Source: Clostridium sp. | GTDB lineage: Bacteria; Bacteroidota; Bacteroidia; Bacteroidales; Bacteroidaceae | Assembly: GCA_023663705.1 (NCBI GenBank) | Contig: JAMPGY010000002.1 | Coordinates: forward strand, 62,001-126,000 | Reading direction: 5' to 3' | DNA length: 64,000 nucleotides | Shown here: positions 44,588 through 53,794 of the stretch, in pieces | Layout: each line of letters starts with the position of its first letter | Position numbering within the stretch: the first letter of the stretch is position 1 | Position numbers and translations under genes: made by a program | Notes under the pieces: model-generated | Told to the model about the DNA's origin: nothing | The model's input: only the letters and a program-made list of their open reading frames with translations | Database searches by the model: none

Positions 44588-45313
44588 ATGAAAAAGATTA
44601 AGTATTGTTTGACTATGATGTTGTTGGCATGTACAACAATGTCTTTTGCCCAGTTCTCGAACGGTGGCAGCAAGTCTTCTACAGCAGACAATGAGGCTTG
44701 GAAAGGACTCCGTTTCAGCTATGATTTGACTCAGCCCAGATATACGGGTGAAGGCAACGCTGATTTGGATAACTATAACGGTTTCACCATCGGTTACGTT
44801 CATGCGTTTAACATCGCCAAAATTCCTTTGTTTATCGAAACCGGTGCAGGTATTAGCTTTGCGCGTTGGAGCGATAGCGCCAGCGAGGAGTATCAGGGAA
44901 TCTCTGCCGAGGCCACGAATTCCATCAATGTGTTGGCTTTGCGCATTCCCGTAAACTTGGTTTATAAGGTGCAGATTAATGATAAACTCGCCATCAAGCC
45001 CTTCACCGGAATCTATTTAAGAGCGAATTTGATGGGTAAAGCTAAAGAGGAACTGGACATGAATATACCTTCTCAGTACCAGCAGTATGTAGATCCTTCG
45101 GATTACAATTACAAAAATACGTATAACGTGTTCGACGAGGATGACATGGGCAAGGGAGGTACTTGGAACCGTGTTCAGGCCGGCTGGCAGATCGGCGCTA
45201 CGCTGGACATCAATAAGTTCAATGTAGGTATCGGCTATGCTCTTGATTTCAATGAGATCTACGAAGAAGTCAAGAATGGCATCTTCTCGATCAATGTAGG
45301 TTACAACTTCTAA
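44588..45313 (+). CDS. Small outer-membrane beta-barrel protein
   Basis: 241 residues, signal peptide ending MSFAQ. The body has alternating strands typical of an 8-strand PorT/OmpX-like barrel: LRFSYDLTQPRYTGE, FTIGYVHAFNI, FIETGAGISFARW and LALRIPVNLVYKVQ, and it ends ISINVGYNF with an aromatic terminal residue. It is 41 bases behind the broken TolB-like gene; the two may share a transcript. Function not assignable beyond an outer-membrane barrel. Confidence 0.82.
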   Translation: MKKIKYCLTMMLLACTTMSFAQFSNGGSKSSTADNEAWKGLRFSYDLTQPRYTGEGNADLDNYNGFTIGYVHAFNIAKIPLFIETGAGISFARWSDSASEEYQGISAEATNSINVLALRIPVNLVYKVQINDKLAIKPFTGIYLRANLMGKAKEELDMNIPSQYQQYVDPSDYNYKNTYNVFDEDDMGKGGTWNRVQAGWQIGATLDINKFNVGIGYALDFNEIYEEVKNGIFSINVGYNF

Positions 45314-45360
45314 AGAAGACTTCGTGGACGTTGGCGTCCGCACCATAAAACACTAAGACT

Positions 45361-45403
45361 GCGCCTTGCCGGGAGAACATCTTCTCCATGGCGGGGCGTT
45401 TTG
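45361..45403 (+). terminator. Terminator after the small barrel gene
   Basis: CGCCTTGCC-GGGAGAA pairs imperfectly (G-T pairs and a 2-base bulge) with TTCTCCATGGCGGGGCG around a CATC loop at 45362-45398, followed by TTTT. Confidence 0.7.
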
Positions 45404-45487
45404 ATCATAAAGGGGCTCTTTGTTTGCGATTGTCCTGTCATCGGTGATTGCATTGGTATGTTGTCCTCCCCCATTTCAAAGGAATTA

Positions 45488-45519
45488 TTTCGGCATTTAA
45501 TAGAAAATTCGTATTTTTG
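45488..45519 (+). promoter_or_regulatory. Promoter of ileS
   Basis: The -7 box TATTTTTG lies at 45512-45519 with TTTC at 45488-45491 (3 of 4) at 20-base spacing. The ATG follows 48 bases after the box. Confidence 0.65.
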
Positions 45520-45566
45520 CGCCGTTTTATATAGAATAAGGTATCAGATAATAACTGAAACACGAT

Positions 45567-48500
45567 ATGAGTAAGAAATTTGCCGAACGCGCTCATCTGA
45601 ACCTCTCGGAGGTAAACAAGGAAGTGCTGAAGATGTGGGACGACGAAGACGTGTTCCACAAGAGTATGACGGAACGCGAGGGATGCCCCTCATTTATCTT
45701 CTTCGAGGGTCCTCCCTCGGCCAATGGACATCCCGGTATCCATCACGTGCTGGCACGCTCCATTAAGGATACCTTCTGCCGCTTCAAAACCATGAAGGGA
45801 TACCTTGTGAAGCGCAAAGCCGGATGGGACACACACGGACTTCCGGTGGAGTTGGGTGTGGAGAAGGAGCTGGGTATCACTAAGGAGGACATCGGCAAGA
45901 CCATCTCTATTGAGGAATACAACCGCAAGTGCCGCACCAACGTGATGATGTACACTCAGGAGTGGACTGACTTGAGCCATAAGATGGGCTATTGGGTGGA
46001 TATGGAACACCCCTACATCACCTATGACAACAAATACATAGAGTCGCTTTGGTGGCTGCTCAAACAACTTTATACGAAGGGACTGCTCTATAAAGGGTAC
46101 ACCATACAACCCTATTCGCCTGCGGCCGGAACGGGACTCAGCTCGCACGAGTTGAATCAGCCCGGATGCTACCGCGACGTGAAGGACACCACCGTGACGG
46201 CACTCTTCCGCATCCGTGACCCGCGTCCCGAGATGACGGAGTGGGGCACGCCCTGCTTCGTAGCTTGGACCACCACACCTTGGACACTGCCCTCCAATAC
46301 CGCACTTTGCGTGGGACCGAACATTGACTATGTGTGCGTGCAGACCTACAATCCCTACACCGCCGAACCGGTGAGCATTGTGGTGGCCGAGAGTCGTTTG
46401 GGTGCCTATCTGAAGCCCGAGGGCGCAGAGGCTCCTATGGATGCTTTCAAGGCGGGCGACAAACTGGTGCCTTATCGTGTTGTCGGACGCTACAAGGGAA
46501 GTGAACTGGTGGGCATGAACTACGAGCAGTTGATGCCTTGGGTGGCTCCTCTGGAGAAAGTAGAGGACGGGGCGCCTGCCTATGTTACGGAATATGCCGC
46601 TGCCCATCCCGAAAAAACTTTCACCGTGGGGGCTGACCGCTTTGTCAATTTGGCCGAGCGGGCTTTCCGCGTCATCCCCGGTGATTATGTAACTACCGAT
46701 GACGGTACGGGTATCGTACATATTGCACCTACTTTCGGTGCCGATGATGCCAAGGTGGCTCGTGCTGCAGGTGTTCCTTCACTGTTTATGATTAACAGTG
46801 CGGGCGAGACGCGTCCCATGGTGGATATGACGGGCAAGTATTACACCGTGGACGAATGTGCACCCGAGTTTGTGGCCTCCTGTATGGATGTTGAGTCTTA
46901 CACCCGTCATGCCGGAGACTACGTGAAGAATGCCTACTCGCCCAAGTACAACGTGGACGGTAAATATGACGAGAAGGCTGCTGCCAAGGACGAAGATCTC
47001 AATATCATTATCTGTATGGAGATGAAGCAGGCCGGACAAGCCTACAAGATAGAGAAGCACGTGCATAACTATCCCCACTGCTGGCGCACGGACAAGCCCG
47101 TACTTTACTATCCGCTTGACAGTTGGTTCATCCGCTCTACAGCCGCCAAAGAGCGGATGATGGAGCTAAACCGCACGATCAACTGGAAACCGGCATCAAC
47201 CGGTACGGGTCGCTTCGGCAAATGGCTTGAGAATCTCAACGACTGGAATCTGAGCCGTAGTCGCTATTGGGGCACACCGCTGCCCATTTGGCGCAACCGC
47301 GACACTCGCGAGGAATTGTGCATCGGATCGGTGGAGGAACTTTACACAGAGATCGAGAAAGCTGTGGCTGCCGGTGTGATGACGGAGAATCCCCTCAAGG
47401 TGCGTGGCTTCGTACCGGGTGATTACGCTCAGGAGAATTACGACCGCATAGATCTGCACCGTCCGTTTGTGGATGATGTGGTGCTTGTCAGCCCCACCGG
47501 ACATCCTATGTACCGCGAGTTGGATCTTATTGATGTATGGTTCGATTCCGGTGCTATGCCTTACGCTCAGATACACTATCCGTTTGAGAACCGTGAGGCG
47601 CTCGACACCCGCACAGTCTATCCCGCCGATTTCATCGCCGAAGGTGTGGATCAGACACGCGGATGGTTTTTCACCCTCCATGCCATTGCCACCATGGTGT
47701 TTGACACTGTGGCCTACAAGGCTGTCATCTCCAACGGACTCGTGTTGGACAAGAACGGTAACAAGATGTCCAAGCGATTGGGCAATGCCGTGGATCCCTT
47801 CACGGCGATCGAAAAGTACGGTTCCGATGCAGTACGGTGGTACATGATTACCAACTCATCGCCGTGGGACAATCTTAAGTTTGACGAGGCCGGTGTGCAG
47901 GAAGCTTCCCGTACCTTCTTTGGCAAACTTTTCCAGACTTACTCCTTCCTCACCATGTATGCCAACGTGGACGGATGGAACTACGCCGAGGCCAATGTGC
48001 CTGCTGTCGAGCGTCCCGAGATAGATCGCTGGATTCTGTCAGAACTGAACACGTTGGTGAAGAACGTGGATGCCTGCTATACGGAGTATGAGCCCACACG
48101 TGCCGGACGCCTCATTCAGGACTTTGTGATTGACAACGTCAGCAACTGGTTCGTGCGTCTCAGCCGCAAGCGTTTCTGGGGAAGTGCCATGAGCACAGAC
48201 AAACAGTCTGCCTATCAAACGCTTTACACCTGTCTGGAGACTGTGGCCCGACTGATGGCGCCCATCGCACCTTACTACGCCGATCGTCTCTATGGCGACC
48301 TCACTGCTGCCACCGGGCGTTCTGCTGCGGTGAGTGTGCATCTGGCACCGTTCCCCGTATGTGACGAAGCGTTGGTGGACAAGGAGTTGGAGGCTCGCAT
48401 GGAGTTGGCGCAGCAGATCACTTCCATGGTGCTTTCGTTGCGTAAGAAGGAAAAACTCAACGTGCGTCAGCCCTTGCAGTGTATTTCCATTCCTACCACC

Positions 48501-49127
48501 GGAGCCGAACAACAGGCTCGCATTGAGGCTGTGCGTCAGCTTATCCTCGACGAGGTGAATGTGAAGGAACTCCGTTTTGTGGAGGGCAGTGGTATCCTGG
48601 TGAAAAAGGTGAAGTGCAATTTCCGCACTATGGGTAAGAAGTACGGTAAACTGATGAAGAGCGTGGCCGCAGCTGTGGATGCCCTCACACAGGAACAAAT
48701 TGCCCGTTTGGAACAGAACGGACGCCTAAGTCTCACAGCCGATGGTCATGAGGTGGAAGTAGAGGCCACCGATGTGGAAATCTACAGCGAGGATATCCCC
48801 GGATGGACTGTTGCCAACGAAGGCAGCCTGACTGTGGCGCTTGATATTACCGTCACCGATGAACTGCGCAACGAAGGACTGGCTCGCGAGATGGTGAAGC
48901 GTATTCAAAACATCCGTAAGGAGAGTGGCTTTGAGATTACAGACCGTATTTGCGTGAAAGTGGCAAGTTGCGAGCATACGGATAAGGCTGTGGCCGATTA
49001 TGGCGACTATATCTGCACTCAGGTGCTGGCCAACTCTCTCGAAGTGGTGAATGGTCTGGATGAAGGCACGCAGATGGATTTCGATGATTTCAGTCTGTGG
49101 GTGAAGGTGGACAAAGATACGAAGTAG
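45567..49127 (+). CDS. ileS: Isoleucyl-tRNA synthetase, eukaryote-like type
   Basis: 1186 residues, longer than the 930-residue bacterial type and matching the long eukaryote-like IleRS2 class. The HIGH motif is HPGIHH at 55-60. The CP1 editing domain is present (VAWTTTPWTLPSNTALCVGP and DDGTGIVHIAPTFGADD). The KMSKR motif is at 733-737 (NGNKMSKRLGN), followed by an anticodon-binding domain and the C-terminal extension of this class. The C-terminal zinc-finger cysteines of the short bacterial form are absent. Long IleRS forms are generally tolerant to mupirocin, but that is family knowledge and not seen here. First gene of a likely ileS-dksA-lspA set. Confidence 0.97.
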   Translation: MSKKFAERAHLNLSEVNKEVLKMWDDEDVFHKSMTEREGCPSFIFFEGPPSANGHPGIHHVLARSIKDTFCRFKTMKGYLVKRKAGWDTHGLPVELGVEKELGITKEDIGKTISIEEYNRKCRTNVMMYTQEWTDLSHKMGYWVDMEHPYITYDNKYIESLWWLLKQLYTKGLLYKGYTIQPYSPAAGTGLSSHELNQPGCYRDVKDTTVTALFRIRDPRPEMTEWGTPCFVAWTTTPWTLPSNTALCVGPNIDYVCVQTYNPYTAEPVSIVVAESRLGAYLKPEGAEAPMDAFKAGDKLVPYRVVGRYKGSELVGMNYEQLMPWVAPLEKVEDGAPAYVTEYAAAHPEKTFTVGADRFVNLAERAFRVIPGDYVTTDDGTGIVHIAPTFGADDAKVARAAGVPSLFMINSAGETRPMVDMTGKYYTVDECAPEFVASCMDVESYTRHAGDYVKNAYSPKYNVDGKYDEKAAAKDEDLNIIICMEMKQAGQAYKIEKHVHNYPHCWRTDKPVLYYPLDSWFIRSTAAKERMMELNRTINWKPASTGTGRFGKWLENLNDWNLSRSRYWGTPLPIWRNRDTREELCIGSVEELYTEIEKAVAAGVMTENPLKVRGFVPGDYAQENYDRIDLHRPFVDDVVLVSPTGHPMYRELDLIDVWFDSGAMPYAQIHYPFENREALDTRTVYPADFIAEGVDQTRGWFFTLHAIATMVFDTVAYKAVISNGLVLDKNGNKMSKRLGNAVDPFTAIEKYGSDAVRWYMITNSSPWDNLKFDEAGVQEASRTFFGKLFQTYSFLTMYANVDGWNYAEANVPAVERPEIDRWILSELNTLVKNVDACYTEYEPTRAGRLIQDFVIDNVSNWFVRLSRKRFWGSAMSTDKQSAYQTLYTCLETVARLMAPIAPYYADRLYGDLTAATGRSAAVSVHLAPFPVCDEALVDKELEARMELAQQITSMVLSLRKKEKLNVRQPLQCISIPTTGAEQQARIEAVRQLILDEVNVKELRFVEGSGILVKKVKCNFRTMGKKYGKLMKSVAAAVDALTQEQIARLEQNGRLSLTADGHEVEVEATDVEIYSEDIPGWTVANEGSLTVALDITVTDELRNEGLAREMVKRIQNIRKESGFEITDRICVKVASCEHTDKAVADYGDYICTQVLANSLEVVNGLDEGTQMDFDDFSLWVKVDKDTK

Positions 49128-49140
49128 TGAATATAACGGG

Positions 49141-49178
49141 ATCCGTCTCGCGGCAAGTGTCGCCGGGACGGACCTCGT
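49141..49178 (+). terminator. Imperfect hairpin after ileS
   Basis: CCGTCTCGCGGC pairs with GCCGGGACGG with one bulge and a short AAGTGTC loop at 49143-49171, followed by a weak T-rich tail. It may only attenuate read-through into the dksA-like gene. Confidence 0.45.
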
Positions 49179-49220
49179 TCTTTATGTTACGACCTTAAAT
49201 TAACAATAACTATAAAGTAT

Positions 49221-49604
49221 ATGAATGAGAAGACACGCTACAGTGACGAGGAACTTGCCGAGTTCCGTGCGCTGATTGAAGAAAAACTGGCTTTGGCCAA
49301 AAGAGATTACGATACGTTGGTACGGTCGTTGATGAACAAGGACAACAATGGAGTGGACGATACATCGCCAACCTACAAGGCCTTGGACGAGGGAGCTAAC
49401 ACTCAATCGAAGGAAGAACTGATGATGCTCACCGCACGGCAGGAACGCTTTATCCGCGGATTACAGGCTGCCCTGATACGCATAGAGAACAAGACTTATG
49501 GTATTTGTCGTGAGACCGGAAAACTCATTCCTAAAGAGCGATTGCGTGTGGTGCCTCATGCTACGTTGAGCATTGAGGCGAAGAACAAACAGAACAAAAG
49601 ATAA
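49221..49604 (+). CDS. DksA/TraR-family regulator, zinc finger mostly lost
   Basis: 127 residues: an N-terminal coiled-coil hairpin (DEELAEFRALIEEKLALAKRD and SKEELMMLTARQERFIRGLQ) and a C-terminal DksA zinc-finger fold, YGICRETGKLIPKERLRVVPHAT. Only one of the four zinc-binding Cys is present, as in several Bacteroidetes members. DksA-type proteins insert into the RNA polymerase secondary channel. It lies between ileS and lspA, a conserved order in this group. Confidence 0.9.
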   Translation: MNEKTRYSDEELAEFRALIEEKLALAKRDYDTLVRSLMNKDNNGVDDTSPTYKALDEGANTQSKEELMMLTARQERFIRGLQAALIRIENKTYGICRETGKLIPKERLRVVPHATLSIEAKNKQNKR

Positions 49605-49634
49605 ACATCACAACGAAAGGAGACTGATTGAAAA

Positions 49635-50249
49635 GTGGGACAACATAAGAGTGTTTGTGCAAAGGCGATTCTCACAACCGCCATTATTGTGGCGGTTGTG
49701 GTGATAGACCAGATGATCAAGATTGCCGTGAAGACCGGCATGTATATGCACCAGAAGATTCGGGTGACAGATTGGTTCTACATCTTTTTCACCGAAAACC
49801 GTGGCATGGCTTTCGGGATGGAACTTATCGGAAAATTGTTTCTCACTTCTTTTCGTATCCTTGTCGTAGCGGTCATCCTATGGTATTTGGTCAAACTTGT
49901 GCGTCGCAGTGTGCCCATGGGCTTTTTGGTGTGTCTGTCGCTCATCGTGGCCGGTGCGCTGGGCAACATCATCGACAGCGTCTTCTACGGACTGATCTTT
50001 AATAATCCGCCCGCCCCGTTTGTGGCTGAGTTTGTTCCCATGGGCATGGGCTACGAGCAAGCCTTTTACGGTAGGGTGGTGGATATGTTCTATTTTCCGC
50101 TCATTGAGTCCGAATGGCCGTCGTGGATGCCTGTGGTGGGTGGTGAGTCGTTCATTTTCTTCAGTCCGATATTCAACTTTGCGGATGCAGCCATCAGCTG
50201 TGGCATCGTAGCGTTGTTGCTATTCTATCACAAACGTTTGTCGTTCTGA
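49635..50249 (+). CDS. lspA: Prolipoprotein signal peptidase
   Basis: 204 residues from a GTG start at 49635. Four membrane helices are evident. Conserved LspA blocks are VVVIDQMIKIAV, FYIFFTENRGMAFGM, GALGNIIDSVFYG with catalytic Asp, and FSPIFNFADAAIS with the second catalytic Asp. It removes the signal peptide from prolipoproteins after diacylglyceryl transfer. A loop of about 40 residues between the two catalytic blocks (residues about 125-165) is longer than in E. coli LspA, which is typical for Bacteroidetes. Followed 17 bases later by a lipoprotein gene. Confidence 0.96.
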   Translation: MGQHKSVCAKAILTTAIIVAVVVIDQMIKIAVKTGMYMHQKIRVTDWFYIFFTENRGMAFGMELIGKLFLTSFRILVVAVILWYLVKLVRRSVPMGFLVCLSLIVAGALGNIIDSVFYGLIFNNPPAPFVAEFVPMGMGYEQAFYGRVVDMFYFPLIESEWPSWMPVVGGESFIFFSPIFNFADAAISCGIVALLLFYHKRLSF

Positions 50250-50266
50250 CAGGGAGATTCTAACGT

Positions 50267-51289
50267 ATGAATAAACCGAAGGTTCCGCAGCTGAGTTTAC
50301 GTAGTTTGTTATGCGTTGGCATTGTGAGGGTGATAGCGTTGCTGTCGCTTTCCGCCTGCAATCCGGAAATGCCGTCTGAGGTCATCTCTCCTTCGCGCAT
50401 GGAATCATTGCTTTTCGATTATCACCTGGCTCAGGCCATGGCAGAAGAGAGCTATGATAGTGTGGAGGAGCGGCGCTATCTGTATGTTCAGGCAGCTCTG
50501 CGCAAGCATGGAGTCAGTGAGGCGGAGTTCGATTCCTCCATGGTGTGGTATTCCGCTCATGCCGACTATCTCACCGAAATCTATCGTCGGTTGTCCGCAC
50601 GCTATGATGCCGAGGTGAAGGCGCGTGGTACGGGGTCCTCGGAGAGTGAACTTTTCGCCTCTATGGCCACACAAGGCGACACGGCCAATATATGGAGCGG
50701 CCGTTCATTTTATGTGCTTCGTCCTAACCGTATTGAGAATAAGATGGCTTTCACGATGAAAGCCGATACGGCATTCCGGCGTGGCGATACATTTATCTGG
50801 CATTTCACACCTCACTTCGTGTGCAAGGAGGGGGGGCGTGTGGGCTTTGCTTCCATCATGGTGCGTTACACCGATGGCACCACCTCATCCAAATACCGTC
50901 GTGTGGAGGGAGATTGGAAAGTGAAGATGGAACTGTCTGCAGCTACGGACAAGGATATTAGCGAACTATACGGCTTTGTTTATTTTCCGACTACAGAAGT
51001 GAAAGTCTATCGGATGTTGACGCTTGCCGAGTTGGCATTGGTGCGTTGCCATCCCAAGCAGGTCGTTCCGGAGGAGAAAGACGAGACGGTTATGCGCGAC
51101 ACTCTTTCTGTAGATTCCGTTTCTGGGGAAACAGATGCCCGGAGGGCCGATACCACGGTAGCCCGGCGATTGACTCCGTCGGAGTTGCGTCGCACTCAAG
51201 AGGGAGATCACACTATAGAAGTGGTGAAGGATCGTCCGTATGTGGCACCGAAAAAGACTAGTGGACATCGTCAGCGTGCGCACGGATGA
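50267..51289 (+). CDS. DUF4296 lipoprotein
   Basis: 340 residues. The lipobox LLSLSAC puts the acylated Cys near residue 31. The DUF4296 domain covers about 35-125: MESLLFDYHLAQAMAEESYD, then VQAALRKHGVSEAEFDSSMVWYSAH. The rest is a beta-rich segment and a Pro/Arg/Thr-rich tail. Function unknown, but the linkage to lspA is common in Bacteroidales and suggests an envelope role. Confidence 0.88.
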   Translation: MNKPKVPQLSLRSLLCVGIVRVIALLSLSACNPEMPSEVISPSRMESLLFDYHLAQAMAEESYDSVEERRYLYVQAALRKHGVSEAEFDSSMVWYSAHADYLTEIYRRLSARYDAEVKARGTGSSESELFASMATQGDTANIWSGRSFYVLRPNRIENKMAFTMKADTAFRRGDTFIWHFTPHFVCKEGGRVGFASIMVRYTDGTTSSKYRRVEGDWKVKMELSAATDKDISELYGFVYFPTTEVKVYRMLTLAELALVRCHPKQVVPEEKDETVMRDTLSVDSVSGETDARRADTTVARRLTPSELRRTQEGDHTIEVVKDRPYVAPKKTSGHRQRAHG

Positions 51290-51310
51290 GTATGGAGATA
51301 TGAAAAAGGC

Positions 51311-51643
51311 ATGAAACGATACGCCTGCAATCTGTTGTACATTTCTCCATCCCAAGCATTGAGGAATGCGGTGGTGGAAGTGGATGCCGATGGTTCCCCG
51401 GTGCGTTGGTATCCGCTGTGTGGAGAACATCCGTTTACGGAATGGATAGGTGGAGTCATGTTTTTTTTGCCCGTGTCGTGTACCGGTGTTCGTCATTTTT
51501 CCGGAGAATTGCCTGTTCTGCTAACTTCGGCTTTTCGCGAAGCTGGCGAGGGAGTCTCCCTTCGCTTGTGGCACATTGAAGGTTTGGCATCCGATCAATG
51601 CTGTCTTTCCCCCTCTCTCCGTTTCCGGCTGATGAATGGATAG
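51311..51643 (+). CDS. Hypothetical small protein
   Basis: 110 residues, no signal peptide. The N-terminal half (ALRNAVVEVDADGSPVRWYP and GEHPFTEWIGGVMFFLPV) resembles the small N-terminal beta-domain of amidohydrolase-type enzymes that often follow lspA-DUF4296 in this group, but the catalytic barrel is missing. It could be a trimmed relative or an independent small protein. It starts 21 bases after DUF4296 and is likely in the same transcript. Confidence 0.6.
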   Translation: MKRYACNLLYISPSQALRNAVVEVDADGSPVRWYPLCGEHPFTEWIGGVMFFLPVSCTGVRHFSGELPVLLTSAFREAGEGVSLRLWHIEGLASDQCCLSPSLRFRLMNG

Positions 51644-51688
51644 GGAATAACATCTTTCGGTGCAGGATAAAATAAAAAGAATCGGGCT

Positions 51689-52348
51689 ATGGATAAATAC
51701 AGGATACTTATAGTTGATGACGAGGAATCGCTTCGTACGGGACTTCAGACCTACTTGCAGTTGGAAGGTTATGATGCAGATGTAGTGCAAAGTGCGGAAG
51801 AAGCTTTGGAACTTGATTTGAACCGATACAGCCTCATTCTGCTGGATATAATGATGGAGGGGATGAGCGGTGTGGAACTGGCGGAGCGATTGAAGAAGAA
51901 CTCTGCTACATCCGAAATCCCCATCATATTTCTGACAGCGAAAGATTCGGACGATGATATGGTGGCCGGATTGAATATTGGGGCGGACGATTACATATCC
52001 AAACCATATTCAATAAGGAATGTACTGGCGAGAATAGCGGCGGTGTTGCGACGCACGAGTAAGCGGAAGTCGGACGGGATAGTGTGCGACCGCACTTCGC
52101 TTGTTTGCAAAGTGAACGGTAATCCGGTGAAGTTGCCGAAGAAGGAATTTGAACTGCTTGCCCTTTTTCTGGAACATCCCGGACGAATCTTTAGCCGGGA
52201 AGAACTGCTTGACCGCATTTGGCCCGAAGGTAGTGTGATTGTCGATCGTTCGGTAGACGTTCATATCACGCGATTGCGTGGAAGAATCGTTCCGTATGGA
52301 AAAAATATTGTAACCCGTTCCGGATACGGCTATGGCTGGCAAGATTAA
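51689..52348 (+). CDS. OmpR/PhoB-type response regulator
   Basis: 219 residues. The receiver domain has the acidic pair in VDDEESLRTG, phospho-acceptor Asp53 in LILLDIMMEGMSG and the conserved Lys in DDYISKPYS. The C-terminal winged helix (Trans_reg_C) reads KLPKKEFELLALFLEHPGR and VDVHITRLRGRI. It overlaps its kinase gene by 17 bases. Relatives in Bacteroides are RprY and PhoB-like regulators. The phosphate permease directly downstream of the kinase makes phosphate response plausible. Confidence 0.93.
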   Translation: MDKYRILIVDDEESLRTGLQTYLQLEGYDADVVQSAEEALELDLNRYSLILLDIMMEGMSGVELAERLKKNSATSEIPIIFLTAKDSDDDMVAGLNIGADDYISKPYSIRNVLARIAAVLRRTSKRKSDGIVCDRTSLVCKVNGNPVKLPKKEFELLALFLEHPGRIFSREELLDRIWPEGSVIVDRSVDVHITRLRGRIVPYGKNIVTRSGYGYGWQD

Positions 52349-53720
52349 ACTGTCTTTTCACCATAGGGTTCTTTTTTACCTGCTGGCACTTAGTTGGATG
52401 TTGGTGTTGGTGTTCACAATGTTCCAGTATCAACGTGAAAGGACTTTCCGTTCGGAATTGATGAACATGGAGTTGCAGATGCACAATGATCGTGTCATTG
52501 ATGACATGAAGAAGGGTGAGGATATCAACTCTGTTGTCCGGCGTATCGGGACGCCCGTAGCCGGATTACGTTTGACTTTGATAGATAAATCCGGCAAGGT
52601 GGTCTATGACAATAACGATAGTACACCGTTTCCGGAATCTAATCACAATAATCGTCCGGAGGTGGTGAAGGCCCGAAAGTCCGGAACCGGTTATGCCGTA
52701 GGCCGTAAGTCGGTGAGTGACGACACGGAATATTTCTATTCGGCCATGCTTGCCGGAGATGGAATGGTGATCAGGAGTGCCGCACCCTACAATCACACCC
52801 TGCGGGATTTTCTTCAGGCCGACCGCTCGTTTCTGTGGGTGATGCTTATGGTGACTGTCGCTGTCGGTTTTGCAGGATATTTTATGGCACGCAGAATCTC
52901 GACCAGCATTTCCAATCTCAGTAATTTTGCAGAGAAGGCGGGGAAGGGCGAACCGATATATGAGGGTTGGGCTTTTCCGCATGATGAGTTGGGTCATATT
53001 GCGGGAAACATAGTCAGGCTCTATGTGGAACGAGACCAAAGGCATCTGGAGGCGATGAAACAGGAACGGGAAAAGATTCGTTTGAAAAAACAATTGACCA
53101 ATAATATCAACCACGAACTGAAGACACCTGTTGCCTCAATACAACTATGTATCGGTTTGTTGCGTGATCATCCGGAGTTGCCCGAGGAAAGAAAGCGGGA
53201 TTTCATCCATCTGATTCATGCGGACGCAACCCGCTTGGTTACCATGCTTGATGATGTCGCCACCATCACAAGAATGGATGATGGGGCACGCGTTATAGAG
53301 AAGAAGGAGATTGACCTCACGGAATTGATCAGGGAGGTTGCCGATAGCGAGAGAATAAAGACGGAGATGAAGATAGTGTGCGATGTTCCTCGCATGAAAA
53401 TAACCGGCAATCGTCAGTTGTTGGAATCTGTGTTCCGCAATCTCATGGACAATGCCATAGCCTACAGTGGAGGCACGGAAATTCACATCAAGGCAGACAG
53501 CGAAGGGAATTTCACGGTGTGGGATAACGGATGTGGAGTGCCGGAGGAGCACATTGAACATCTTTTCGAACGTTTCTACCGTGTGGACAAAGGCCGTTCC
53601 CGCCGGAAAGGAGGCACCGGTCTCGGACTTTCCATCGTGAAAAACGCAGTGGCGTGGCACGGTGGTGACATCAGAGTGACAAACGACGGAGGGTTAAGGT
53701 TCGATTTCCGGCTCAATTAA
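52332..53720 (+). CDS. Membrane sensor histidine kinase
   Basis: 462 residues. Two membrane helices at about 12-30 and 165-185 flank a periplasmic sensor of about 135 residues (LRLTLIDKSGKVVYDNN and YFYSAMLAGDGMVIRSAAPY). A HAMP-like linker follows, then HisKA with phospho-acceptor His261 in NINHELKTPVAS and HATPase with VFRNLMDNAIAYS, DNGCGVPEEHI and GGTGLGLSIVKN. The architecture is RprX/PhoR-like. It shares the transcript with the overlapping response regulator. Confidence 0.94.
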   Translation: MAGKIKLSFHHRVLFYLLALSWMLVLVFTMFQYQRERTFRSELMNMELQMHNDRVIDDMKKGEDINSVVRRIGTPVAGLRLTLIDKSGKVVYDNNDSTPFPESNHNNRPEVVKARKSGTGYAVGRKSVSDDTEYFYSAMLAGDGMVIRSAAPYNHTLRDFLQADRSFLWVMLMVTVAVGFAGYFMARRISTSISNLSNFAEKAGKGEPIYEGWAFPHDELGHIAGNIVRLYVERDQRHLEAMKQEREKIRLKKQLTNNINHELKTPVASIQLCIGLLRDHPELPEERKRDFIHLIHADATRLVTMLDDVATITRMDDGARVIEKKEIDLTELIREVADSERIKTEMKIVCDVPRMKITGNRQLLESVFRNLMDNAIAYSGGTEIHIKADSEGNFTVWDNGCGVPEEHIEHLFERFYRVDKGRSRRKGGTGLGLSIVKNAVAWHGGDIRVTNDGGLRFDFRLN

Positions 53721-53794
53721 CAAAAACGCAATAAAAACTTTATCTTTCCGCAACATGGAATAATGAAATTTGTAGCATCAAGATTCAGTATTCT

